Shown here one piece after another: positions 23,649 to 32,110 of a stretch of DNA of 64,000 bases; the first letter of the stretch is position 1; the number at the start of each line of letters is the position of its first letter. The notes beneath the pieces are model-generated. The model did not search any database, had not been told where the DNA came from, and saw nothing but the letters and a program-made list of their open reading frames with translations. The DNA comes from CAYMCQ01 sp964389025 (GTDB lineage: Bacteria; Verrucomicrobiota; Verrucomicrobiia; Limisphaerales; CAYMCQ01). Both the position numbers and the translations under genes were made by a program. Location of the stretch: positions 42,548 through 106,547 of the forward strand of contig CAYMCQ010000003.1 in the NCBI GenBank assembly GCA_964389025.1, read 5' to 3'.

Positions 23649-26357
23649 ATGATTAAAACAGTCACCTGTTCATTCTGTTTAATCTTCCTCTGCGCGCCAG
23701 TCACGTCATTGGAAGCACAACAGCCGCAAACAGAATCACTCGCAAAAACGGCCGCGGACACCGCCGCGCAAATACAGGCGCTCACCATCGAGATGCGCCA
23801 GAAACTTGCCGCCGCGCAGGAGGCGCAGGCCGGTCGCGACAACGTCAAGGCCGCAAAACTTTATCAGGATGCCTGGGACAAGGCGCAAAAAATCGGAAAT
23901 CCGCCTGAAAGCGAGGCCCTCGTTGCCGGACTTGCTACCACCCGCATGGAACTGGCGCGCGAAGCCAGCCGGCTCGGGGATTATCCGGAAGCCGACACAC
24001 AGGTCCGGCTTGTGCTGAGGCTCGACCCGCAAAATCCGGATGCTCTGCAATTTCAGGCTGCAAATAAAAAGATGCTTGATGCGACTGCTGGAAAAAGGCC
24101 CAGTCCCGAAGTCGTCGCCACGTTCCCAACCATCCGTTCGAACAGGGTGAGCGCCGCCACTCACGCCCAGAACGGGCGCGTGCTTTTTGAAGCGCAAAAA
24201 TTGGACGAAGCCGAAGCCGAGTTGAAAAAAGCCCTCGCGGAAAATCCCGATGACACGCTGGCCGACTTTTATTTGAAGCTCGTGCTCGATGAGCGGTATA
24301 AACGTGCTGACCGCGCCCGCGAACTGACGGCCAGGCGCGCTCTGGTGGAAATAGAAGACAACTGGCAGAAGCCCATCAAGCGCGAAACTCTGCCCGTTCC
24401 AAACCAGTATGCCCGCTCCACGGACATCCACACCAGCCAGGGGCGGCAGGCCATCGTCAGAAAGCTCGACCGCATCCGTGTCAACGAAGTCAAATTTCCG
24501 GGACTTGACCTGAGCGAAGTCATCAAATTTCTCCATGACGAATCCGTGAAACGCGATCCCGACCGCGTCGGCATCAACTTTTACATCTCCTCTGAAATCG
24601 CCGCCGCCGCGTTGAGCGTTGCTCCGGGCGCGATTGACCCGGCAACAGGTCTGCCGGTCACGACCGCAGCGCCGGCGCCCGGCGTGGAAGCCGGAGACGT
24701 GAGCGGCGCGAAAATCAAGGTTGAGTTGAGCAACGTCCGCCTTGCCGACGTGCTCGACGCCATCGTCGAGACATCCGACCGCCCGATCAAATACTCCATC
24801 AAGGACTACGCAATTGTTTTTTCCGGCAGATCGCTGAACCCGCAACTGGTCTCGCGAGTTTTTAAAGTGGACCCGAACACGTTCTGGCAGGGCTTGGAGA
24901 GCGTTATTGCCATCCAATTCGGGGCAGTCAGCTCGTCAGGTGGCAGTGGCGGCGGTGGCGGTGGCGGTGGCGGCGGCGGTAGCAGCGGCGGTGGCGGAGC
25001 CGCCGGTGGCCAGGGTCAATCAGGCACTACCCTGCCGCGAGTAAGCATAGCGCCAGGCGGCGCAGCAGGCGGCGGCGGTGGCGCTGGCGGCGGTGGCGGC
25101 GGCGGTGGCGCTGGCGGCGGTGGAATTCTCAATGTCACGCGCACGAATGAGCTTGGTTCCGTTCAAGCGGCGGTCAAGGCGTTCTTCACGACGGCGGGCG
25201 TTGATTTTCAGCCGGGAAATGGCAAGGCGGTATTCTTCAACGAGCGGCAGGGAACGCTCTTCGTTCTGGCGACTTCGCAGGACTTGGACATCATTGAGGG
25301 GGCTATCCAGGCGCTGAACGTTTCTCCGCCCCAGGTCAACGTCAAGGCAAAGTTTGTAGAAGTCACCCAGGACGACACCCGCGCCCTCGGTTTCGATTGG
25401 CATCTTGGCAACACCATCCTGGGCGGGAAACTCGTCGGCGGCGGCGGGACTTCGCCGTCATTGACCGGGAATGGTTCGGCTGTGAATCCGGGGGGAATTT
25501 TCCCCGGAACTTCCGAGGGAAATCAGATTCTCTCTGCCGCTACGGATCAACTGCTCACGGGCGGACTGCGCAACCCCGCGGGTGCACCCGCAATCGGCAC
25601 GCTCACCGGCATTTTGACTGACCCGCAATTCCGCGTCGTGATGCGCGCATTGGAACAGCGCGGTGGCATGGATGTGATCAGCGCGCCGGAAGTCACCACG
25701 CACAGTGGACGCCAGGCGCAGATGCAGGCTGTCGTGCTCAGAACCATCGTCACCGGCATAAATCAAAACAGCGGGCAGCAACAGCAACAGGGAACCGCGG
25801 CGGTGGGCGGCGGTGGAGCGGTGGTGCAGCCAGCCGCCCCCATTTTCGTCACGCCGACGACGGAGACCCTTCCATTTGGCCCGGTGCTCGATGTCATTCC
25901 CTATGTGTCTGCTGATGGCTATACGATTCAAATGACAATCATTCCCACCATCACCGAGTTTGCGGACTATGATGATGACACGGCCCTGAGATTCGCGGCA
26001 CAGGCGCGCTCGGGCGGTCAGTCAGTCACATCCTTGTTGCCCCTGCCGATATTTCGGGTGCGCCAGGTCACGACGAGTGTGAGTGTCTGGGATGGGCAGA
26101 CGGTTGTGCTGGGCGGGCTGATCAGCGAATCAGCCACGAAGTTCAAAGACAAAGTGCCGTTCCTCGGCGACATTCCGTGGGTCGGCAAATTGTTCCGCAG
26201 CGAATCCAGCAGCACACAGAAAAAGAACCTGATGATTTTTGTGACGCCCACGATCATTGACCCGTCAGGCAACCGGCTTCACACGGATGAAGAAATGCCG
26301 TTTGCGCAGCGTGGCTTCCCGCCGCAGCCGTCTGCGTCGGTGGCTCCGGGACAGTAA
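23649..26357 (+). CDS. Secretin (PilQ/GspD type)
   Basis: A 902-residue outer-membrane channel. A signal peptide (MIKTVTCSFCLIFLCAPVTS) is followed by TPR-like helices (about 50-200), N-domains with LPADVLDA-like features, a long glycine-rich stretch (about residues 440-495) and the C-terminal secretin domain with QVNVKAKFVEVTQDDTRALG and VPFLGDIPWVGKLFRSESSS, hallmark segments of the family. It forms the pore through which pili or exoproteins leave. ATG 23649 is preferred to 23622 because the signal peptide starts there. It is the last gene of the pilM operon and corresponds to Amuc_1098. The Gly-rich linker is unusually long for a secretin. Confidence 0.92.
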   Translation: MIKTVTCSFCLIFLCAPVTSLEAQQPQTESLAKTAADTAAQIQALTIEMRQKLAAAQEAQAGRDNVKAAKLYQDAWDKAQKIGNPPESEALVAGLATTRMELAREASRLGDYPEADTQVRLVLRLDPQNPDALQFQAANKKMLDATAGKRPSPEVVATFPTIRSNRVSAATHAQNGRVLFEAQKLDEAEAELKKALAENPDDTLADFYLKLVLDERYKRADRARELTARRALVEIEDNWQKPIKRETLPVPNQYARSTDIHTSQGRQAIVRKLDRIRVNEVKFPGLDLSEVIKFLHDESVKRDPDRVGINFYISSEIAAAALSVAPGAIDPATGLPVTTAAPAPGVEAGDVSGAKIKVELSNVRLADVLDAIVETSDRPIKYSIKDYAIVFSGRSLNPQLVSRVFKVDPNTFWQGLESVIAIQFGAVSSSGGSGGGGGGGGGGGSSGGGGAAGGQGQSGTTLPRVSIAPGGAAGGGGGAGGGGGGGGAGGGGILNVTRTNELGSVQAAVKAFFTTAGVDFQPGNGKAVFFNERQGTLFVLATSQDLDIIEGAIQALNVSPPQVNVKAKFVEVTQDDTRALGFDWHLGNTILGGKLVGGGGTSPSLTGNGSAVNPGGIFPGTSEGNQILSAATDQLLTGGLRNPAGAPAIGTLTGILTDPQFRVVMRALEQRGGMDVISAPEVTTHSGRQAQMQAVVLRTIVTGINQNSGQQQQQGTAAVGGGGAVVQPAAPIFVTPTTETLPFGPVLDVIPYVSADGYTIQMTIIPTITEFADYDDDTALRFAAQARSGGQSVTSLLPLPIFRVRQVTTSVSVWDGQTVVLGGLISESATKFKDKVPFLGDIPWVGKLFRSESSSTQKKNLMIFVTPTIIDPSGNRLHTDEEMPFAQRGFPPQPSASVAPGQ

Positions 26358-26359
26358 AA

Positions 26360-27721
26360 ATGAAAGCGCCAAGCACCAACATCCAAGCTCCAATGAAGCA
26401 CCAAACACCAAACTTAAGACAGGCCGCGGGATGTTTGTATTGGAGCTTTAAGGTTGGAGCTTCTCTGGTGCTTGGTGCTTGGAATTTGGAGCTTTCAGTC
26501 TCCGCGCAGAATTTCATTCCGCAAGGCGGGGAGCACGCCCCTGCGGGCAGTCTGCCTGGAGACCAGACGTTTCCCCAACTCTCAATCAACTCGTCCGGCG
26601 GATTCATCGTCTGGCAGGACAACGCCACGGATGGCAAAAACGGACTGGGCATCAGCGCGCAACGGTTGAGCAGCAGTCTGACGCAGTCCGGCGCTCCATT
26701 TCGGGTGAATGCGCAGAAGACCGGCGACCAGGAAAAACCGAAAGTCTCCTTGTTGAACGACGGCGGAGCGGTGTTTGTCTGGCAGGGGGGCAAATATGGT
26801 TTTCAGACTGTTTATGCCCGTTTTCTTTCCGGCAGCGGATCATTTGGGGGAGAAATCCGCGTCAATACTTACAAGGGCGGTTTTCAAATCAATCCCGCAG
26901 TGGCGACTTTGGCCGACGGCAGCGTGGTGATCGTCTGGTCCAGCTTCGAACAGGACGGGAATTTGCAGGGGATTTTCGGGCAGCGTTTTTCCGCGACGGG
27001 CGCAAAGCTGGGCGTTGAATTTCAAGTGAATCAATGGACCACCGGCAACCAGCGGACTCCCGCCGTGGCCGCGCTGACCAATGGAAATTTCATCGTGGTC
27101 TGGGTCTCCGAGTTGCAGCGCGGCTCCGCCAGCGTGGACGTGTATGGGCGGATTTTCAATTCATCGGGCGTGGCAACAGGCGGCGAATTTCCGGTCAATC
27201 CGAGCGCGGCGAACCTTTGCGCCAATCCCTCGGTGGCCGGCTCGCCCCAGGGCGGTTTTGCCGTCGCGTGGAGCCAGAATGACAACGTGACGTTGGGAGC
27301 CGGCGGCAATGTCACTGGCGTCCCGTCGGTCTCGCGGTCAACCAACAGTTGGGATGTCTTTGGGCAGCTCTTCGATGCGGACGGGACGGCGACGATCGGG
27401 CCGGTTCGTTTGAACACGACCACGTATGGGGATCAATACGCCCCCAAGATCAGCGCGGCGGGCGGCGATTATCTGGCGGTTTGGACCAGTCTCGGTCAGG
27501 ATGGTTCCCGCGAAGGTGTTTACGGCAGGTTTCTGGCGGGCAATGGCGATTTCGCAGGCCCGGAGTTCCGGGTGAACACCACCACGGTCAGTCAGCAAAT
27601 TGATCCGGTGGTTGTCTCCGATGGTGTCAACCGTTTCCAGGTGGTTTGGTCGTCGTTCGTGGGTGGCGGCGACGGCTTTGGTCTTTTTGCACAAACGTAT
27701 CTGAAAACGTCCGCGCCATGA
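26360..27721 (+). CDS. Exported repeat protein of unknown function
   Basis: A 453-residue protein with a signal peptide made by a heptamer repeat (MKAPSTNIQAPMKHQTPN, then hydrophobic SLVLGAWNLELSVSA; cleavage likely after SVSA). The mature part consists of about seven repeats of roughly 55 residues with a pattern like G(E)F.VN and 'vvW.S..QDG..GI.GQ.F', e.g. VIVWSSFEQDGNLQGIFGQR and WTSLGQDGSREGVYGRF. This suggests a beta-propeller-like surface protein. It begins two bases after the secretin stop, so translation is coupled, and it may be a substrate or partner of the secretin. Confidence 0.75.
   Translation: MKAPSTNIQAPMKHQTPNLRQAAGCLYWSFKVGASLVLGAWNLELSVSAQNFIPQGGEHAPAGSLPGDQTFPQLSINSSGGFIVWQDNATDGKNGLGISAQRLSSSLTQSGAPFRVNAQKTGDQEKPKVSLLNDGGAVFVWQGGKYGFQTVYARFLSGSGSFGGEIRVNTYKGGFQINPAVATLADGSVVIVWSSFEQDGNLQGIFGQRFSATGAKLGVEFQVNQWTTGNQRTPAVAALTNGNFIVVWVSELQRGSASVDVYGRIFNSSGVATGGEFPVNPSAANLCANPSVAGSPQGGFAVAWSQNDNVTLGAGGNVTGVPSVSRSTNSWDVFGQLFDADGTATIGPVRLNTTTYGDQYAPKISAAGGDYLAVWTSLGQDGSREGVYGRFLAGNGDFAGPEFRVNTTTVSQQIDPVVVSDGVNRFQVVWSSFVGGGDGFGLFAQTYLKTSAP
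26368..26497 (+). repeat. CCAAGCA / TGCTTGG heptamer inverted repeat in a signal peptide
   Basis: The left arm CCAAGCACCAACATCCAAGC and further units to about 26415, and the right arm GGTGCTTGGTGCTTGGAATT (26467 on) with TGGAGC units, are complementary with period 7. Translated as polar N-terminus and hydrophobic core of the protein starting at 26360. Confidence 0.9.
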
Positions 27722-27729
27722 TTTGATTT

Positions 27730-29067
27730 ATGTTTCGATTCTTGCGACAAACATTGTTGGCTTTGGCGGTCACCGGTGCCATCCATTCGGCATCGGGCTT
27801 TTCCATGCTGGGGCCGCCCGATACAACATGGCAGGTTCCGGCTCTTGCTTACAACCTTGCCGGTGACATTGGTGCGCCGATGAATCTTGGTGAGGAATAC
27901 CGCTGGAATATCAAGACAATCACCTACGGATTCGACGAATCGTTCCTGAATTACTTTGGACAGCGCGGAGTTGAGGAGGTCAATAAAGCCGTTGCGATAC
28001 TCAACAAGCTCCCGCCGGTGTCGAAGATGAGTTCCAACCTTGTGGAATTCCCACTGGATGCCACACGCGCGAATTCCCGGGCTGGCGCGTTGCGGTTGCT
28101 GGACCTGAAATCCACTGCGATGGAATATCTTCTGGAGGAAATGGGGTTGGCCGAGCCGGAACGTTATGTCTGGACGTTGCGTTCCCGTTTGACTTTCTCC
28201 AGCCCCCCCAGCACCAACTATACGGTGATCAACCGAAACTTTGATCCGGTGACCTTTGCGCCGTCCAAATATGTGAACGGCACTTTATACAGCTACTTCA
28301 TCGCTGAACTCGCACTTGTGGGTGGAGGACAGGCTGCTGATGCGATTGAAACGCCGGTTGATCCACTGGCGTTCACTTTTACGGCCGTTGCGTCTTTTGG
28401 CTTGTCAACCGGCGATTTTTACACGGGTTTGACCCGCGATGATGTCGGCGGCCTCCGTTATCTCTATCGCAAGAGCAACTTCAATATCGAGAACCTGATT
28501 CCCGGCACAACGGGGGGCGGAGGGTCGCCATTCTCCCCCGTGGGAAGTTTTATTCCCGTGGATGCCGCCCTGCGCCCGGGTGTGGAGAAGATCACGTTCA
28601 AACGGGTGCGATACGATTCACAGGTGGGCAACTTCATTACGACCGTGAGATCATACAGGGACACCTACGTGACCAACTCAACCCTCCTCAAGCAAAGAAC
28701 CCAGAGAGTGTTGACTCAGCCGGACATTCTTTTTAACGCAGCGGATTTGGGTGTTAATGCCGGTGGGATACCGTTCGCTGTCTTCCGCACGGCCTGTGCG
28801 TCGCCCGTCTGGGTCAACAACGATTTGTTGAATGGCCAGTCAACTCTGGCCGGGCCGGGACAAATCCAGCCGCAAGTTGTCATCACTTTCAATAAAGGTG
28901 GCCCATATAATATCAACGTAGACCCGGGCTTTTTGGATGAAGCCAATATTTCTCGCTCTTTTTATTATGTCTGGGGCTCTTTTGATGGCACCACGAATGA
29001 ACCCGTTGTTTATCCGATTGGCACGTCCATCGGGGAGTTGGAGCAACGAATTTTGAGCGGGCATTAA
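27730..29067 (+). CDS. Exported protein of unknown function
   Basis: A 445-residue protein with a normal signal peptide (MFRFLRQTLLALAVTGAIHS, cleavage near ASG). The mature part begins FSMLGPPDTTWQVPALAY and contains MNLGEEYRWNIKTITYGFDE. I recall similar conserved hypothetical proteins from Verrucomicrobia. No HExxH metal site was found, so a protease role is not supported. It follows the repeat protein with nine bases between and belongs to the run of four exported proteins behind the secretin. Confidence 0.75.
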   Translation: MFRFLRQTLLALAVTGAIHSASGFSMLGPPDTTWQVPALAYNLAGDIGAPMNLGEEYRWNIKTITYGFDESFLNYFGQRGVEEVNKAVAILNKLPPVSKMSSNLVEFPLDATRANSRAGALRLLDLKSTAMEYLLEEMGLAEPERYVWTLRSRLTFSSPPSTNYTVINRNFDPVTFAPSKYVNGTLYSYFIAELALVGGGQAADAIETPVDPLAFTFTAVASFGLSTGDFYTGLTRDDVGGLRYLYRKSNFNIENLIPGTTGGGGSPFSPVGSFIPVDAALRPGVEKITFKRVRYDSQVGNFITTVRSYRDTYVTNSTLLKQRTQRVLTQPDILFNAADLGVNAGGIPFAVFRTACASPVWVNNDLLNGQSTLAGPGQIQPQVVITFNKGGPYNINVDPGFLDEANISRSFYYVWGSFDGTTNEPVVYPIGTSIGELEQRILSGH

Positions 29068-29072
29068 ATCAA

Positions 29073-29182
29073 TTAAAAATGAAAAATGAAAAATTAAAAA
29101 GGTTCGGACTCGCGGCTCAGGCGCGAGCGATTTGGCATTTTGCCTTTTTACTTTTGCCTTTAGCCTTTTGCCTTTTGCCTTG
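29073..29182 (+). repeat. AAAAATG / CCTTTTG heptamer inverted repeat in a signal peptide
   Basis: Left arm AAAAATGAAAAATGAAAAAT (29075 on), right arm TTTTGCCTTTTTACTTTTGC and CCTTTTG units (29138-29182). Arms are complementary with A-T rich pairs. The right arm reads as Leu-Leu-Pro-Phe-Ala-Phe-Cys, the core of the signal peptide of the gene starting at 29079. Confidence 0.88.
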
Positions 29183-31958
29183 TCAGGCGCTGGCCACCGA
29201 CCAATTCTACATCAACAACGGCACCGTCACGGATTCGCCGGTGATTGACGCGGTCAATTTCATCAACAACGGCACGTTCATCGCTTCCACGACCCTGCCG
29301 TATGACACGTCGAACACGCGCAACTTCACCAACAACGGCACGATGTCCGGCTCGGTTGGTTTCCGGTTCGACACGGCTCCGAGCACCACCGGCACCCGGA
29401 AACCCGCCGCCAACTTCGTGAACCGCCTCGGCGGAACGGTGCAGGGAGTGGATTCTGGTGGAGGATTCATTGTAGGCACGAACCTGTTCTCGTTTCTCAG
29501 TCCAAGTTATTTGCTGGTGTCGGCCACCAATATCATCAACGAAGGACTCCTTGCCGTCGGCGCGAACGGAACGATGCAATTGACGGGCACCAATATCAAT
29601 CTGAAGCGCAGCGGCCTTGGAGTGAACCCTATTTCGGCAACCGGCAGTTTCAACGGCGAAACCAATTTTTCACCGGACATTGCGATTTACGACGAAAATT
29701 GGGGACAGACGAACATGACATTCAACTCCAGCAGTCTGATTTCAGGATTCGGGATACAATCACCCCCGTATTCTGTCCAAAGTGCCGGGTTCTCGTTTAA
29801 CAGCACCGACCAGGTCACTTTGCCATTCGGTCCCAATACATTTTTTAGGTTTTACACGAATAGCAGCGGGACAATCCGCCAAGCAATCTTTGTCAGGATG
29901 AGCGACGACCCTAAACTGCAATTATCCGAGATTGGGTTTTCGCCCGGTGGAAACCAATTCCAAACAGCGGCAATCCTGCTTGAGCTTTTTCTTTCTACAA
30001 ATGTTGTCACCGGCCTGCTGGAGCCTGCACAGCTGTATCTTGCGGATGAACTTCTATCCAGAACGAATCGTGGATTGCTGCTCAATAATACGGGCACGGG
30101 AACGTTCCGTCCGGCCAATTACCTCCTCTCAAGGCTGTCTGATCCGGATTTCCCTTACGCTTCAACCTTCAGTTACTTCGAGCCGAGTTTCTTTTACGAT
30201 TTGACCTTCACGAACCCCATTGTTAATGCTGAATACGCCGGCTATCTCGCGACTGTGGATAATATCGTCTCGCGTCCGCCGCTCATCCCCGCCGGCACTG
30301 TCAGCAATGTTCCCGGCAGAATTACGATCAAGGCGGACAATCTGGACATGACCAAGACGCGCGTTCGCGGCGAGGGGTTGATTGATATTCAAGCGAACCA
30401 TCTGGTTGGCAGCAGCGGTGCTTCGGTTGACGGCGAATCGCTCAGTTACACTCTTGGTTCGACGAATGGCAGCCTCATGTTTCAAAATCTTGCCGGCACC
30501 ACCGTCACGCGGCTGAAAGGCACCATAAAAGCCTGGAGCGCCATCTGGACCAATACTTCAATGGTGGTGATGGGCGGCTTGGGTGGATTTACAACCAACA
30601 GTGTTGAAGTGCAGTTTCATGTGTTGATGGTGGACGCCAGCGCGCTGACCACCACGGTGCCGGTGAATGTTTATGACTTCATAACCCACAGCACCAATCT
30701 CACCGTGAACGACACGATGACCATCAGGCAATCCATGAACATTGACGCCCGGAATTTTACCCTCAATGGCGGCATTACTTTGTCGGGCGACCTTCAGAAT
30801 TGGACGGTGGCAAACACTCCCAACGTGAGAAACTTCACGAACAATGGCGCAATCAGCATTCCGAACGAGGCGCATTTCGGCGATGATCGCACGCCGCCAT
30901 ACAGCGCGTTTGTGAACCGCGGGACGATCACCTCGTTTGGCCAGACAATCAACAGCGATTACGCGGAGATCACGGGCATAAACTTTGCCTTCGGCGGCAC
31001 ATTCACCTTGAGCACGCGCTCGGGCAAAATCGAAAATGGTGGCACGATCGGCGCAGCGGGCGATGTGGTGTTCTCCGGCGACGTGCTGAAGCTGGATGGC
31101 AGCACGGTTTTCAGCGGCAGCCGGCTTGATTTCAACGTGAGAAGCAATCTCTTCGACCTCGGCGGTTCCTCGGGCAACGCGTTGTTTTGCGAGGATGGTT
31201 TCCGCCTGCTGGTCAAACCAGCCAGCGGCGACTTGCTGGGCACGACCATAGACACCTTCGCGCCAAACTTTGCCAGCGTCACGCATGTTTGGGCCGGCGC
31301 GAACCGTGGCGCGACCACAGCCGGCTATTCCAACAACGCGGCCGTCGGCAAGTTGGTGTTGACGCCCGAACGTTTTGATCCGCTCTTCGTGTTCAGCGGC
31401 ACTGGAACCTCGAACGCCATTTATGTGGACCTGCTGACGTTGGATGATGCGGCGGCGGACACCAACGCCAGCGGCGATTTCATCAATGTTCAGATTGATC
31501 CGAACATGAAAATATATTTTGCGGACGCCATTGACGGCAATGGAAATGACATCTCCGCGCGATTGCATGGGAAGAATGGCGGCGGTTTCTGCTGGGTCAG
31601 CAATTACGTCGGCTTTTTCAGTTCCATCACTGCGGTGATCAACGGAACGACACAAACCGTCAACGCGGGGCTGTATAATAGCGGCTATTATACCAGCGGC
31701 TCCGGGGCTGGATTTGATCCGTCAAACGTGAAGTTGTCGGTCGCCATCACCAACTCTCCGGCCAAGATGGCGTTGGTTTCCTGGCAAACGGTGGCGAATT
31801 CCACAAATTACGTTTATTACAAAACCTCCATCTTGTCCGCTGATTGGCAGCTCCTGACAAATTTCGTTTCAGGCCCGGCGAACGGCACCGTGACGGTGAA
31901 AGACCCGACAAGTCCTGCGGACAGATTTTACAAAGTCCGCGTTGATTTGATGCGCTAA
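29079..31958 (+). CDS. Large exported beta-rich protein
   Basis: A 959-residue protein. The signal peptide (start MKNEKLKRFGLAAQARA, core FAFLLLPLAFCLLPCQALA) is encoded by a heptamer repeat. The mature part has repeated Asn/Gly/Thr-rich motifs such as NFINNGTF, NFTNNGTMSGS, NFTNNGAIS and FVNRGTITSFGQ, typical of right-handed beta-helix or autotransporter-like passengers. The C-terminal end resembles a small beta-domain (VKDPTSPADRFYKVRVDLMR). No enzyme motif seen. It may be a surface structural protein or adhesin. It is third in the run of exported proteins behind the secretin. Confidence 0.75.
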   Translation: MKNEKLKRFGLAAQARAIWHFAFLLLPLAFCLLPCQALATDQFYINNGTVTDSPVIDAVNFINNGTFIASTTLPYDTSNTRNFTNNGTMSGSVGFRFDTAPSTTGTRKPAANFVNRLGGTVQGVDSGGGFIVGTNLFSFLSPSYLLVSATNIINEGLLAVGANGTMQLTGTNINLKRSGLGVNPISATGSFNGETNFSPDIAIYDENWGQTNMTFNSSSLISGFGIQSPPYSVQSAGFSFNSTDQVTLPFGPNTFFRFYTNSSGTIRQAIFVRMSDDPKLQLSEIGFSPGGNQFQTAAILLELFLSTNVVTGLLEPAQLYLADELLSRTNRGLLLNNTGTGTFRPANYLLSRLSDPDFPYASTFSYFEPSFFYDLTFTNPIVNAEYAGYLATVDNIVSRPPLIPAGTVSNVPGRITIKADNLDMTKTRVRGEGLIDIQANHLVGSSGASVDGESLSYTLGSTNGSLMFQNLAGTTVTRLKGTIKAWSAIWTNTSMVVMGGLGGFTTNSVEVQFHVLMVDASALTTTVPVNVYDFITHSTNLTVNDTMTIRQSMNIDARNFTLNGGITLSGDLQNWTVANTPNVRNFTNNGAISIPNEAHFGDDRTPPYSAFVNRGTITSFGQTINSDYAEITGINFAFGGTFTLSTRSGKIENGGTIGAAGDVVFSGDVLKLDGSTVFSGSRLDFNVRSNLFDLGGSSGNALFCEDGFRLLVKPASGDLLGTTIDTFAPNFASVTHVWAGANRGATTAGYSNNAAVGKLVLTPERFDPLFVFSGTGTSNAIYVDLLTLDDAAADTNASGDFINVQIDPNMKIYFADAIDGNGNDISARLHGKNGGGFCWVSNYVGFFSSITAVINGTTQTVNAGLYNSGYYTSGSGAGFDPSNVKLSVAITNSPAKMALVSWQTVANSTNYVYYKTSILSADWQLLTNFVSGPANGTVTVKDPTSPADRFYKVRVDLMR

Positions 31959-32110
31959 GACGCGACGTTGGAATGGAGGCCGGGCGATCCCCGGGCGAAT
32001 TATCTTCACAATATCCCGGATGGTTCGCCTGACTGTGCCGTTGCATTTTGTTCCCGGCCCGGCGATTCTAGGCTCCTGATTTTCAACCTTTGAGCCACTG
32101 AATCGAATTC

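Noticed and set aside
27730..29067. Idea that this exported protein is a matrixin-like protease
   Set aside because: No HExxH or other zinc-binding motif in the sequence.
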